Below are positions 57,316 to 64,000 of a stretch of 64,000 nucleotides of DNA, one piece after another. A program made the translations under genes and the position numbers. Numbering within the stretch: the first letter of the stretch is position 1; every line of letters starts with the position of its first letter. The notes beneath the pieces were generated by a model. The model searched no databases, had not been told where the DNA came from, and was given only the letters and a program-made list of their open reading frames with translations. Source of the DNA: an uncultured Oscillibacter sp. (lineage in GTDB: Bacteria > Bacillota > Clostridia > Oscillospirales > Oscillospiraceae); assembly GCA_910583785.1 (NCBI GenBank), contig CAJTZK010000006.1, forward strand, positions 1 to 64,000, in the 5' to 3' direction.

Positions 57316-57999
57316 ATGAACTACGAGTACCTGCTCTTCGACGCCGACGACACCCTGTTCGACTTCCCCAAAGCCTCCTCCCGGGCCTTCGATGCCATGT
57401 GCCGGACCCACGGCATCCCCTACACGCCGGAGGCCTACCAGCTCTATCATGAAATCAACCTGGAGCTCTGGGCCGCCTTCGACCGGGGAGAGCTGACCAA
57501 GGAGTTCATCACCCTGGAGCGCTACGTCCGCTTTTTGAAGGCCCTGGACCTGGAACGGGACCCGGCGGCCTGCAACCGGGACTACCTGGCCGCCCTGGGA
57601 GAGGGCGTCTACCCCCTGCCCTACGCGGAGGAGGTCTGCCGGGAACTCAAGGCCCGGGGGCACCGCCTGTACATCGTCACCAACGCCGTGGCCTCCGTCC
57701 AGCGGAGCCGCCTCCGGGGCAGCGTGTTCGCGGAGCTTTTCGAGGCCGCCTTCATTTCCGAGGAGGCCGGGGCCGCCAAGCCCAGCCGGGCCTACTTTGA
57801 CTACGTGCGCCGCCAGCTCCCGGGGTTGTCGGCGGACAACGCCCTGGTCATCGGGGACTCCCTGTCCACGGACATCCAGGGGGCCAACAATGCCGGGCTC
57901 CCCTGCTGCTGGGTCAACCCGGCGGGAAAGCCCCGGCGGGAGGGACTGCGGGTGGACTATGAAATTGCCAGCCTGCGGAAGCTGCTGGACATTGTGTGA
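57316..57999 (+). CDS. YjjG/YfnB-like HAD hydrolase
   Basis: A 227-residue HAD phosphatase. Motif I is LLFDADDTLFDF with both catalytic Asp residues, unlike the three HADs at 14-17 kb. Motif II 'YIVTNAVASVQ', Lys in 'EEAGAAKPSRAYFDY', motif IV 'VIGDSLSTDIQGANN'. It resembles YjjG (house-cleaning nucleotidase for non-canonical pyrimidine nucleotides) and YfnB. Divergent from spoVFA. A terminator hairpin follows. Confidence 0.88.
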   Translation: MNYEYLLFDADDTLFDFPKASSRAFDAMCRTHGIPYTPEAYQLYHEINLELWAAFDRGELTKEFITLERYVRFLKALDLERDPAACNRDYLAALGEGVYPLPYAEEVCRELKARGHRLYIVTNAVASVQRSRLRGSVFAELFEAAFISEEAGAAKPSRAYFDYVRRQLPGLSADNALVIGDSLSTDIQGANNAGLPCCWVNPAGKPRREGLRVDYEIASLRKLLDIV

Positions 58000-58009
58000 G
58001 GACGCGGAA

Positions 58010-58036
58010 GGCGGCGCTGGGAGGTCCAGCGCCGCC
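58010..58036. terminator. Hairpin terminator after YjjG-like gene, shared with opposite strand
   Basis: GGCGGCGCTGG, loop GAGGT, CCAGCGCCGCC: perfect 11-base arms, 10 bases past the HAD stop. Confidence 0.78.
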
Positions 58037-58038
58037 GT

Positions 58039-58192
58039 TCAGTCTTTCTTCGCTTTTCTCCGCAGCTTCAGCAAAACGCCCTCCCGCGCCCCCGCCGCAG
58101 CCGGGGCAGTACCCGTCCAATTGCATGGGGCACAGGCCGCAGTTCAGCCCGCAGAGGGAAAAGAGCTGGTCCTCTCTTGCAAAACCCATCAT
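58039..58192 (-). pseudogene. Remnant of a Cys-rich DUF3795-type protein, frameshifted
   Basis: Starts MMGFAREDQLFSLCGLNCGL and continues CPMQLDGYCPGCGGG, the N-terminus of small Cys-rich DUF3795-like proteins. The frame then passes through a G-rich stretch. In frame it would read on through the terminator hairpin into the opposite gene; shifted by one base it reads REGVLLKLRRKAKKD and stops at 58039, just before the hairpin, a natural gene end. The rest of the usual Cys-rich domain is missing either way. It overlaps the cca stop by ATGA. Probably a decayed gene, or a frameshift in a G-run. Confidence 0.5.
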
Positions 58193-59532
58193 GTTCCTTC
58201 CTCCTTCCCCTCTGCCGCCCGCGTCTTTTGGAGGTCCTCCAGCAGGGCCTCCCGCTCATTGGGCAGCGCGCCGTCCATCACCTTCCCCAGCAGTTCCTCC
58301 AGCGCCTGCCCCACGGCGGGGCCGGAGAGGCCCAGGGCCAGCAGGTCCCCGCCCTTCACCGCCAGCCGCTTCAAGGAAACGCAGGCGTCCTCCGCCAGGA
58401 GCCGCTCCAGGAGCGCCTCCGCCTTGTCCAGCTCCTCCTGGCGGCCCCAATAGGCCGGGGCCTGTCCCAGGTTATCCGCCCGCTTCACCAGAATCAGGCG
58501 GCGCAGGTCCTCCTCTCCCAGGGCCCGCAGCGCCCGGCGGATGGCCCTGTCTGTCCGGGGGATGTCCTTGTCGTGCCACTCCACCAGCCGGACCACGGTC
58601 TCCCGGAAGCCCGAGGCGCATTTCAGCCGCCGGAGCATCTTGTCCGCCAAAGCGCGGCTGACAGCGGGGTGGCCGTAGAAATGGCCCACTCCCGCCTCAT
58701 CCAGGGTAAAGCTGGCGGGCTTCCCCACGTCGTGGAGGAGCACCGTACAGCGGAGAACCGGGTCCCCCGGCACAGCCGCCAGGGCGTGGAGGGTGTGCTC
58801 CCACACGTCGTAACAGTGGTGGCGGTTCCGCTGGCCAAAGCCCACCATGGGAAGGAGCTCCGGCCAGAAGACGCCGAAGACCTCCGGATAACCCCGCAGG
58901 ACCTCCGCCGCCCGCTTCCCTGGCAGGAGCTTAAAAAACTCCGCCTGTATCCGCTCCGCGGCAATGTCCCGCAGGCCTTCCCGGTTCCCCTGGAGGGCCT
59001 CCGCCGTCCCTGGCTCAAGGGAAAACCCCAGCGCCGCCGCAAAGCGGAGGCCCCGGAGGATGCGGAGCGCGTCCTCTTGAAACCGCTGGTCCGGGTCCCC
59101 CACGCAGCGGAGGGCCTTTTTCTCCAAGTCCGCCCGCCCTCCCCAGGGGTCCCGGAGCCCGCCCCGGGGGTTCCAGGCCATGGCGTTGACGGTGAAGTCC
59201 CGGCGGGCCAGGTCTTGGTCAATAGAGCGGGTGAAGGTCACGGACTCCGGCCTCCGGTGGTCCTGGTAGGCCCCGTCAATCCGGTAGGTGGTAACCTCTA
59301 CGGGACCGCCCTCTGTTTTGACGGTGACCGTGCCGTGCTTCAGCCCCGTGGGAAGGGCCTGGGAACCGAACACCGCCAGGGTTTCCTCCGGCAGCGCCGA
59401 GGCCGCGATGTCCCAGTCCTCCGGCTTCCGGCCCGACAGGACGTCCCGGACGCAGCCCCCCACACACCAGGCCTCGTGGCCCGCCGCCTCCAGGGCGGCC
59501 AGGACGCGTTTTACATGATTTGGTAGTTCCAT
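58189..59532 (-). CDS. cca: CCA tRNA nucleotidyltransferase with HD domain
   Basis: A 447-residue class II nucleotidyltransferase. 'CVGGCVRDVLSGRKPEDWDI' (G-G-x-V-R-D-x-L, then DxD) and 'RRDFTVNAMAWNP' are catalytic; 'EDALRILRGLRFAAALGFSL' is the nucleotide-selecting region. A C-terminal HD domain (H-x-x-D in LLHDVGK) suggests phosphohydrolase activity as in the long bacterial forms. It adds or repairs the CCA end of tRNA. GGGAGAGCAACGCT precedes the ATG. Confidence 0.95.
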   Translation of the reverse strand: MELPNHVKRVLAALEAAGHEAWCVGGCVRDVLSGRKPEDWDIAASALPEETLAVFGSQALPTGLKHGTVTVKTEGGPVEVTTYRIDGAYQDHRRPESVTFTRSIDQDLARRDFTVNAMAWNPRGGLRDPWGGRADLEKKALRCVGDPDQRFQEDALRILRGLRFAAALGFSLEPGTAEALQGNREGLRDIAAERIQAEFFKLLPGKRAAEVLRGYPEVFGVFWPELLPMVGFGQRNRHHCYDVWEHTLHALAAVPGDPVLRCTVLLHDVGKPASFTLDEAGVGHFYGHPAVSRALADKMLRRLKCASGFRETVVRLVEWHDKDIPRTDRAIRRALRALGEEDLRRLILVKRADNLGQAPAYWGRQEELDKAEALLERLLAEDACVSLKRLAVKGGDLLALGLSGPAVGQALEELLGKVMDGALPNEREALLEDLQKTRAAEGKEEGT

Positions 59533-59546
59533 AGCGTTGCTCTCCC

Positions 59547-59575
59547 TTGCTTTTTGGGACTCCGCGTAATATAAT
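59547..59575 (+). promoter_or_regulatory. Promoter of the tmrB-like pseudogene
   Basis: TTGCTT (59547-59552), 17-base spacer, TATAAT (59570-59575). The promoter appears intact though the gene is broken. Confidence 0.6.
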
Positions 59576-59605
59576 CACCACAAAACGGCCTGAGGAGGCG
59601 GTTCC

Positions 59606-60177
59606 ATGATAATCTGGCTCAACGGGGCCTTTGGCGCCGGGAAAACCCAGACAGCCTATGCGCTCCAGCGGCGGCTGCCGGGGTCCTATGTCTGCGCCCC
59701 GGAAAAGGCCGGATATTTTCTCCGCGCAAATCTTCCCTCCGGCCTGCGCCCTTCCGATTTTCAGGACCTTCCCCTGTGGCGCGCCCTCACGGCGGATATG
59801 CTCCGCTTTCTCGCGGAACGGCACCCCGGCCACATCATCGTCCCCATGACCCTCGTAAACCGGGCCTACTACGACGAAATCACCGGCGCCCTGTCCAGGG
59901 AGCACGACGTCCGGCACCTCATCTTGTGAGCCAGCCGGGAAACCCTCCGGAAGCGGCTGGCCTCCAGGCTGGAGAGGCGGCGCTCCAGGTGGACCGCTGC
60001 CTCCGGGCCTTTGAGGAGGACATCACGGAGCAAAATCTCCCCACTGACCAGCTGGCCATCGGCCAAGCCGCCGAACGGATTGCGGAAATGACCGGCCTTG
60101 TCCTGTCCGAAGATCACCGGAGCGGCCCGCGGAAGGCCCTGGACCGGGCCATTCTCCAAATCCGGCATATTCGCTAG
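59606..60177 (+). pseudogene. Broken TmrB-like P-loop kinase/AAA protein
   Basis: The first 107 codons read 'MIIWLNGAFGAGKTQTAYAL' (Walker A GAFGAGKT), 'DFQDLPLWRALTADMLRFL' and 'IIVPMTLVNRAYYDEI', typical of TmrB/tunicamycin-resistance-like ATP-binding proteins of about 190 residues. A TGA at 59927-59929 stops the frame, yet the same frame goes on ASRETLRKRLASRLE. Near 59,985 the family sequence shifts to another frame (ALQVDRCLRAFEEDITEQN, then AERIAEMTGLVLSEDHRSG) and ends in RHIR at 60177. One nonsense and one frameshift mutation make loss of function likely. Confidence 0.82.
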
Positions 60178-60197
60178 CCGGATGTTTCCCTCCGCCG

Positions 60198-60226
60198 TTG
60201 CATTTCGGTGATTTCTATATTATAAT
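60198..60226 (+). promoter_or_regulatory. Sigma-A promoter of murC
   Basis: TTGCAT (60198-60203), 17-base spacer, TATAAT (60221-60226), leader of about 55 bases. Confidence 0.8.
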
Positions 60227-60287
60227 AAAATGCCTGCGAGGATACAATCTTTTTTAAGTTCCGTTTTCTGGAAAGGAAGCTGATTCC

Positions 60288-61679
60288 ATGATGCAGAATA
60301 AAAAACCCATCAGTGATTTCTTTGTCCCCGGCATGCGGGCCCACCTGGTGGGCATCGGGGGCGTCTCCATGTGCCCCTTGGCGGAGGTCCTGCGGGACAA
60401 GGGGCTCGTCATCCAGGGTTCCGACATGGCGGAGAGCGGGACGGTCAAGCGCCTCCGCTCCCTGGGCATCCCCGTGGCCGTGGGCCACAATGCCGACAAC
60501 CTGGGGGACTGCGACCTGGTGATCCGTACCGCCGCCGTTCACGACGGCAACCCGGAAATCGCCGGGGCCATCGCCCGGGGCATCCCCGTCTACGAGCGGG
60601 CCCAGGCCTGGGGGGCCATTATGCGGCACTACCCCAACGCCCTGTGCGTCGCCGGGACTCACGGGAAAACCACCACGACCTCCATGTGCACCCACATCTT
60701 CATGGCGGCGGAGGCGGACCCCACCGTCATGATCGGCGGGACCCTGCCCCTGCTCCACTCCGGCTACCGGGTGGGCCAGGGGGACACCATCATCCTGGAA
60801 TCCTGCGAGTACTGCAACAGCTTCCTCAGCTTCTACCCCACCGTGGCGGTGATTTTAAACGTGGAAGCGGACCACCTGGATTTCTTCCAGGACCTGGAGG
60901 ACATCAAGCGCTCCTTCCGCAGGTTCGCGGAACTGGTTCCCTCCGGCGGCCGCGTCATCGCCAACGCGGACAACGCCGGGGCCCGGGACACGGTCCGGGG
61001 CCTGGACGCGTTCACCTTCGGCCTGGAGGAAGCGGCGGAGTGCACCGCCGTGAACCTCCGGGAGGACAAGGGGCGCCCGGTTTTTGACATCCACGTTCAC
61101 GGCAGGTTTTACGCCCATGCGGAGCTGCGGGTTTACGGGCGGCACAACGTGTCCAACGCCCTGGCGGCGGCCTCGGCGGCCTACGTGCTGGGCCTCCCGG
61201 GAGAGGCCGTGGAGAAGGGCCTAGGGTCCTTCTCCGGCGCGGGGCGGCGGTTCGAGTACAAGGGGGCCTTCCAGGGAGCGGAGATCTACGACGACTACGC
61301 CCACCACCCCGATGAGCTCCACGCCCTGCTGACCACGGCCAAGGGCCTGGGCTACCGCCGCCTCATCGTGGCTTTCCAGCCCCACACCTACTCCCGGACG
61401 GCCAAGCTCTTTGACCGCTTTGTGGAGGAATTGAAGCTGGCGGACGTGGTGGTCCTGGCGGAAATCTACGCCGCCCGGGAGCAAAATACTCTGGGTATCT
61501 CCTCGGCGGACCTTGCTAAGCGGGTCCCTGGCTCCGTGTACTGCTCCACCCTGGACAAAACGGCGGAGGCGGTCCGGCGGCTGGCGGGGCCGGGGGATTT
61601 GATCCTGACCGTCGGCGCGGGCGATATTTACCGGGCGGGCGAAAAGCTGCTTTCCCCAGAAGATGGCGGCAACGCTTGA
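60288..61679 (+). CDS. murC: UDP-N-acetylmuramate--L-alanine ligase
   Basis: A 463-residue Mur ligase. 'HLVGIGGVSMCPLAEVL' (UDP-substrate Rossmann fold), P-loop AGTHGKTTTTSM at residues 122-133, 'YCNSFLSFYPTVAVILNVEA' and 'YDDYAHHPDELHALL' identify MurC. It adds L-Ala to UDP-MurNAc in peptidoglycan synthesis. GGAAAGGAAGC precedes the ATG. It stands outside a division/cell-wall cluster and has its own promoter. Confidence 0.94.
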   Translation: MMQNKKPISDFFVPGMRAHLVGIGGVSMCPLAEVLRDKGLVIQGSDMAESGTVKRLRSLGIPVAVGHNADNLGDCDLVIRTAAVHDGNPEIAGAIARGIPVYERAQAWGAIMRHYPNALCVAGTHGKTTTTSMCTHIFMAAEADPTVMIGGTLPLLHSGYRVGQGDTIILESCEYCNSFLSFYPTVAVILNVEADHLDFFQDLEDIKRSFRRFAELVPSGGRVIANADNAGARDTVRGLDAFTFGLEEAAECTAVNLREDKGRPVFDIHVHGRFYAHAELRVYGRHNVSNALAAASAAYVLGLPGEAVEKGLGSFSGAGRRFEYKGAFQGAEIYDDYAHHPDELHALLTTAKGLGYRRLIVAFQPHTYSRTAKLFDRFVEELKLADVVVLAEIYAAREQNTLGISSADLAKRVPGSVYCSTLDKTAEAVRRLAGPGDLILTVGAGDIYRAGEKLLSPEDGGNA

Positions 61680-61797
61680 TTTTGCAAGGCAGGCTCTTCG
61701 TAGTATGTCCCCATAGGGGGAAAGGAAGAGCGTTATCCCGCCCGGGAGGCCTGGCGCCAGGCCAAGCCGGAGCGGCGGCAATGGAGGTACTACGAAT

Positions 61798-62337
61798 ATG
61801 GAACTCTCACCGCTATATCACAATGTCCCTCCAGAGGGGGGCCTGCTTCCCCAGGAGAAGGCAGCCTTTGCCCTGCTGGAAGAGCTGGGCATGGACTATG
61901 ACCGGGTGTCCAGCGAGCCCGCTGACACCATGGAGAAGTGCGCCGCCGTCAGCGAGGTGCTGGGCGTGCCCATCTGTAAGAACCTGTTTCTCTGTAACCG
62001 GCAGAAGACGCAGTTCTACTTGCTGCTCATGGGGCCGGATAAGCCCTTCCACACCAAGGACCTCTCCCACCAGATCGGTTCCGCCCGGCTCTCTTTCGCG
62101 CCGGAGGAGAGCCTTTGGGAGCTGCTCCGCTGCACTCCTGGCTCCGCCACAGTGCTGGGCCTGATGAACGATACGGAGCACCGCGTCCGGCTGCTGATGG
62201 AGCGGGAGGTCTATGAGGCGGAGTATTTGAGCTGCCACCCCTGCATCTGCACCAGCAGCTTGAAGCTGAAGACGGCGGACGTGCTGGGCAAGCTGCTGCC
62301 CCGCACGGGGCATGGGGTCACCGTAGTGGACCTGTAA
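61798..62337 (+). CDS. YbaK/ProX-type aminoacyl-tRNA editing protein
   Basis: A 179-residue YbaK/EbsC-fold protein. 'CKNLFLCNRQKTQFYLLLMG' contains the Lys typical of the editing site, and 'KPFHTKDLSHQIGSARLSFA' and 'TPGSATVLGLMND' match free-standing ProX/PrdX proteins that clear Ala-tRNAPro (or Cys-tRNAPro). GGAGGTACTACGAAT precedes the ATG. Stand-alone gene after murC. Confidence 0.9.
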   Translation: MELSPLYHNVPPEGGLLPQEKAAFALLEELGMDYDRVSSEPADTMEKCAAVSEVLGVPICKNLFLCNRQKTQFYLLLMGPDKPFHTKDLSHQIGSARLSFAPEESLWELLRCTPGSATVLGLMNDTEHRVRLLMEREVYEAEYLSCHPCICTSSLKLKTADVLGKLLPRTGHGVTVVDL

Positions 62338-62349
62338 CGGGTTCGGCAA

Positions 62350-62384
62350 AAATAGCGCATGACCGGACCGGTCATGCGCTATTT
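62350..62384. terminator. Perfect 17-base-arm bidirectional terminator
   Basis: AAATAGCGCATGACCGG, single A, CCGGTCATGCGCTATTT. Serves the converging YbaK gene and the membrane-protein gene. Confidence 0.85.
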
Positions 62385-62385
62385 G

Positions 62386-63207
62386 TTATACGTGTTCAAA
62401 TTCCACCGTTTCCAGAATCCCGGGAACCGCCTCCTGCATCCGATGGTATTCCTCCGCAATTTCTTCTACCTCATAGTTGAACTGGACGTCGGTGGGGTAG
62501 ACTGCCAGAAGCGTCATGCCGTCTTTCTCAAGTACGGCCTCACAGGCCGGAAGGGCGTCCGGCGCTTCAAAGTCATAGGGGCTCTCCACAACCGACAAGG
62601 AAAACAGCCAGCCGCCTTCCTCCTGCACGGAGACTTTCTGTGAAAAGTCCAGCCACCCATACCCGCGGTTTTCAACCACGCACAGCTCCTTCCACTCCTG
62701 CGGGAGCGTCATCCGTATGCGCCAGCCGTCCAGAATTTCCTCTACAAGAATCCTGCCCTGCGCCGCAGAAGCGGGTTCCGCTCCAGCCGCCGGGTCCATT
62801 CCAGGCTGATCCCTGCCTGTGGAGAACCGTGAGCCAGTCTCTTCCACCGGGACGTTCTCCGGCGGCTCCTCGTCTTTGAAAAAGCGGGCCCAGGGGCCGA
62901 TGTCTTTGAGCTTCCCCACCTGTTCCCTGAGCTTGCCGCTTTGTTCCTTGAGGGCCTCCAGGGGCGCCTCCCAGGGGGGACGCAGGGGTTCCATCTCCAC
63001 GGACTTGGGCGCGGGTGTCAGCAACAGGCCCCCCGCCACCAGGGCGACGGAGGCCAAAACGCACAAGAGCCCCGGCAGCACGGAGTCGAAATTGGCCACC
63101 CGGATGATGAGCCAGATCACAGACGCCAGAAGAAGCGCCAGGCCGAAGAGCCCTATGTACCCGAACAGCCCGGCCAGGACGCCGAGCTTGACAAGCAGCG
63201 CCTCCAT
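62386..63207 (-). CDS. Membrane-anchored protein of unknown function
   Basis: A 273-residue protein. Two hydrophobic segments (about 5-30 and 38-60: 'LGVLAGLFGYIGLFGLALLL', 'VLPGLLCVLASVALVAGGLL') precede a Pro/Glu-rich linker with a short coiled coil ('LEALKEQSGKLREQVGKLKD') and a C-terminal domain of about 120 residues ('GWRIRMTLPQEWKELCVVEN') that recalls PsbP-like or lipoprotein-borne sheet domains found outside clostridial membranes. The start ATG follows GGGAGGGATTGCGT. Not recognised further. Confidence 0.6.
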   Translation of the reverse strand: MEALLVKLGVLAGLFGYIGLFGLALLLASVIWLIIRVANFDSVLPGLLCVLASVALVAGGLLLTPAPKSVEMEPLRPPWEAPLEALKEQSGKLREQVGKLKDIGPWARFFKDEEPPENVPVEETGSRFSTGRDQPGMDPAAGAEPASAAQGRILVEEILDGWRIRMTLPQEWKELCVVENRGYGWLDFSQKVSVQEEGGWLFSLSVVESPYDFEAPDALPACEAVLEKDGMTLLAVYPTDVQFNYEVEEIAEEYHRMQEAVPGILETVEFEHV

Positions 63208-63350
63208 ACGCAATCCCTCCCATATCCTCCGCAAACCCCGCGCGGGGCGAACGCCGCTGCGGGCTTTCCGATCTTCCTCTCTTGCAAATATGATATCGTC
63301 CTTTCCCCGGAATGTCAAGGTCTTTCCTCCCCTGGCCTGCGGAAATGAAA

Positions 63351-63387
63351 GGGCGCACCCCCCGGAGAGCTCCGGAAGGCGCGCCTT
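63351..63387 (-). terminator. Hairpin between membrane-protein gene and remnant region
   Basis: GGGCGCACC/GGCGCGCC outer and CCGGAG/CTCCGG inner pairs; leftward it is followed by CTTTC. Possible terminator for leftward transcripts from the remnant region. Confidence 0.55.
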
Positions 63388-63417
63388 TGTTTGGTTCACG
63401 CGGTTCTAAGGCTTTGC

Positions 63418-63560
63418 TCAGCCCTCTTTGATCGCCGCCTGGGCAGCGGCCAGTGTTTCACGGTAATCTCCGGTGGTCTTAACACTTTTGCCACGGCACC
63501 AGACTGCCAATTTTAAGTGCGGATTGGATACAGTATTTGCGGCTGCCGGCAGGTTCTTTG
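63418..63560 (-). pseudogene. Short open-frame remnant, unidentified
   Basis: A 46-codon leftward frame reading SKNLPAAANTVSNPHLKLAV and ending GDYRETLAAAQAAIKEG before a TGA. It has no start codon or ribosome site and follows another decayed gene, so it looks like the tail of a lost gene. No family recognised. Confidence 0.25.
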
Positions 63561-63565
63561 ATCAT

Positions 63566-64000
63566 TCTATTCCGGCATGACCGCATATAAAACCATTTCG
63601 CAAGGATATTGCTTGCTGTGATGCCGGATATAGAGACGATACTCCGGATTCAAGCTCTTAATATAAAGAGGAATCTCCCACAAGTCCTCATCAACGAAGA
63701 CCTCTTCATCACTGAATTTCATAAAGCCCGGGCCAAAATACTGCTCTGTTTCACCGAGCTCCTCGTCGCTATAATACGCAGGCCCATCAATAACCAGTTC
63801 GGGCGGATATCCCCCCCTCCTCTAAAATGCCGCGCAGCTCATCCCGGGCCGCACTCGATGCAATTACAACATATAGATCCCGACGGGACAGCAGCTCCTC
63901 CGGGGACATAACCGGACAGCCCAGGTAGCCGTTTTTCTGCTTTGCCTCTGTTGAACTGCAAAAACCGGCAAACCCTTCCCTTTTCCGCGCATACAGGAGC
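63566..64000 (-). pseudogene. Decayed FkbM-family methyltransferase (frameshift plus missing core), partial
   Basis: Leftward from the window edge the frame reads 'GFAGFCSSTEAKQKNGYLGC' and 'PVMSPEELLSRRDLYVVIAS', the N-terminal part common to anaerobe FkbM methyltransferases. At the 7-base G-run (63811-63817) the frame shifts; the next frame gives 'PPELVIDGPAYYSDEELG' and 'EQYFGPGFMKFSDEEVFVD', then jumps straight to 'EDLWEIPLYIKSLNPEYRLY' and 'CEMVLYAVMPE'. The SAM-binding catalytic core normally between these parts, about 200 residues, is absent. The gene start lies outside the window. Confidence 0.7.

Noticed and set aside
62350..62384. Long perfect inverted repeat as a possible recombination site
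   Set aside because: Its place between two converging stop codons and the flanking A/T runs are fully explained by a bidirectional terminator.

Overview
The window is a GC-rich chromosomal segment from a spore-forming, strictly anaerobic Firmicute, most likely a gut Clostridia of the Oscillospiraceae/Flavonifractor/Lawsonibacter kind. This placement is an inference from gene content. The window holds the germination protease gpr, an alpha/beta-type SASP and both dipicolinate synthase subunits (endospores). It also holds an rnfCDGEAB ion-pumping complex and the oxygen-sensitive nrdD/nrdG reductase (anaerobe). Strong AGGAGG ribosome-binding sites and sigma-A-type promoters recur throughout. No rRNA, tRNA, CRISPR array, insertion sequence or prophage was seen.

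Layout. (1) 1-9.2 kb is a sugar or sugar-acid locus: a TIM-barrel isomerase (cut by the window edge), a Gfo/Idh dehydrogenase, an SSF symporter, a LacI regulator, an atypical ROK protein, an AGE-family epimerase, an RpiR regulator and a YesL-like membrane protein. (2) 9.3-19.8 kb is a second carbohydrate locus built around a LacI regulator at 17.1 kb. It has a 4-hydroxybutyrate-dehydrogenase-like iron alcohol dehydrogenase, a split transketolase, a phosphoglycerate-mutase-like enzyme whose two halves are in swapped order (apparent circular permutation), three tandem paralogous HAD proteins, and, divergently, a PHP phosphoesterase and a PfkB kinase. LacI-type operators sit at both divergent promoters. 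This locus is the best candidate for an undescribed pathway. (3) 19.8-27 kb is mixed housekeeping: Crp/Fnr regulator, a 42-residue ORF, a DUF2156-GNAT fusion, an NSS amino-acid symporter, sugar acetyltransferase, Nudix, a YpsA/SLOG protein with a LexA-box-like promoter, and gpr. (4) 27-38 kb carries rnc, acpP, plsX, trmFO, a small XRE/partner pair with a perfect operator palindrome, topA, dprA, an RNA 2'-O-methyltransferase, folC and folT, the last behind a predicted tetrahydrofolate riboswitch. (5) 38.4-43.5 kb is the Rnf operon. (6) 43.8-52.2 kb has a racemase-family protein, a SpoVB-like flippase, a short KdpD-like kinase with KdpE, nrdDG, an XRE protein and a DUF1622 protein. (7) 52.2-64 kb has a chemoreceptor paired with a sugar-binding lipoprotein, SASP, spoVFAB, a YjjG-like HAD, cca, murC, a YbaK editing protein and three decayed genes.

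How the parts work together. In locus 2 one LacI protein probably controls both divergent transcripts, coupling a kinase and a phosphoesterase to phosphatase-like HADs, a phosphomutase-like enzyme, transketolase and an aldehyde reductase: a route that makes and rearranges sugar phosphates and ends in a reduced C2-C4 alcohol. In locus 1 and in front of the transketolase genes a TTGCGT-type motif recurs, suggesting the first LacI regulator may tie these operons together. These links are inferences from position and motif; none was tested by search or alignment software.
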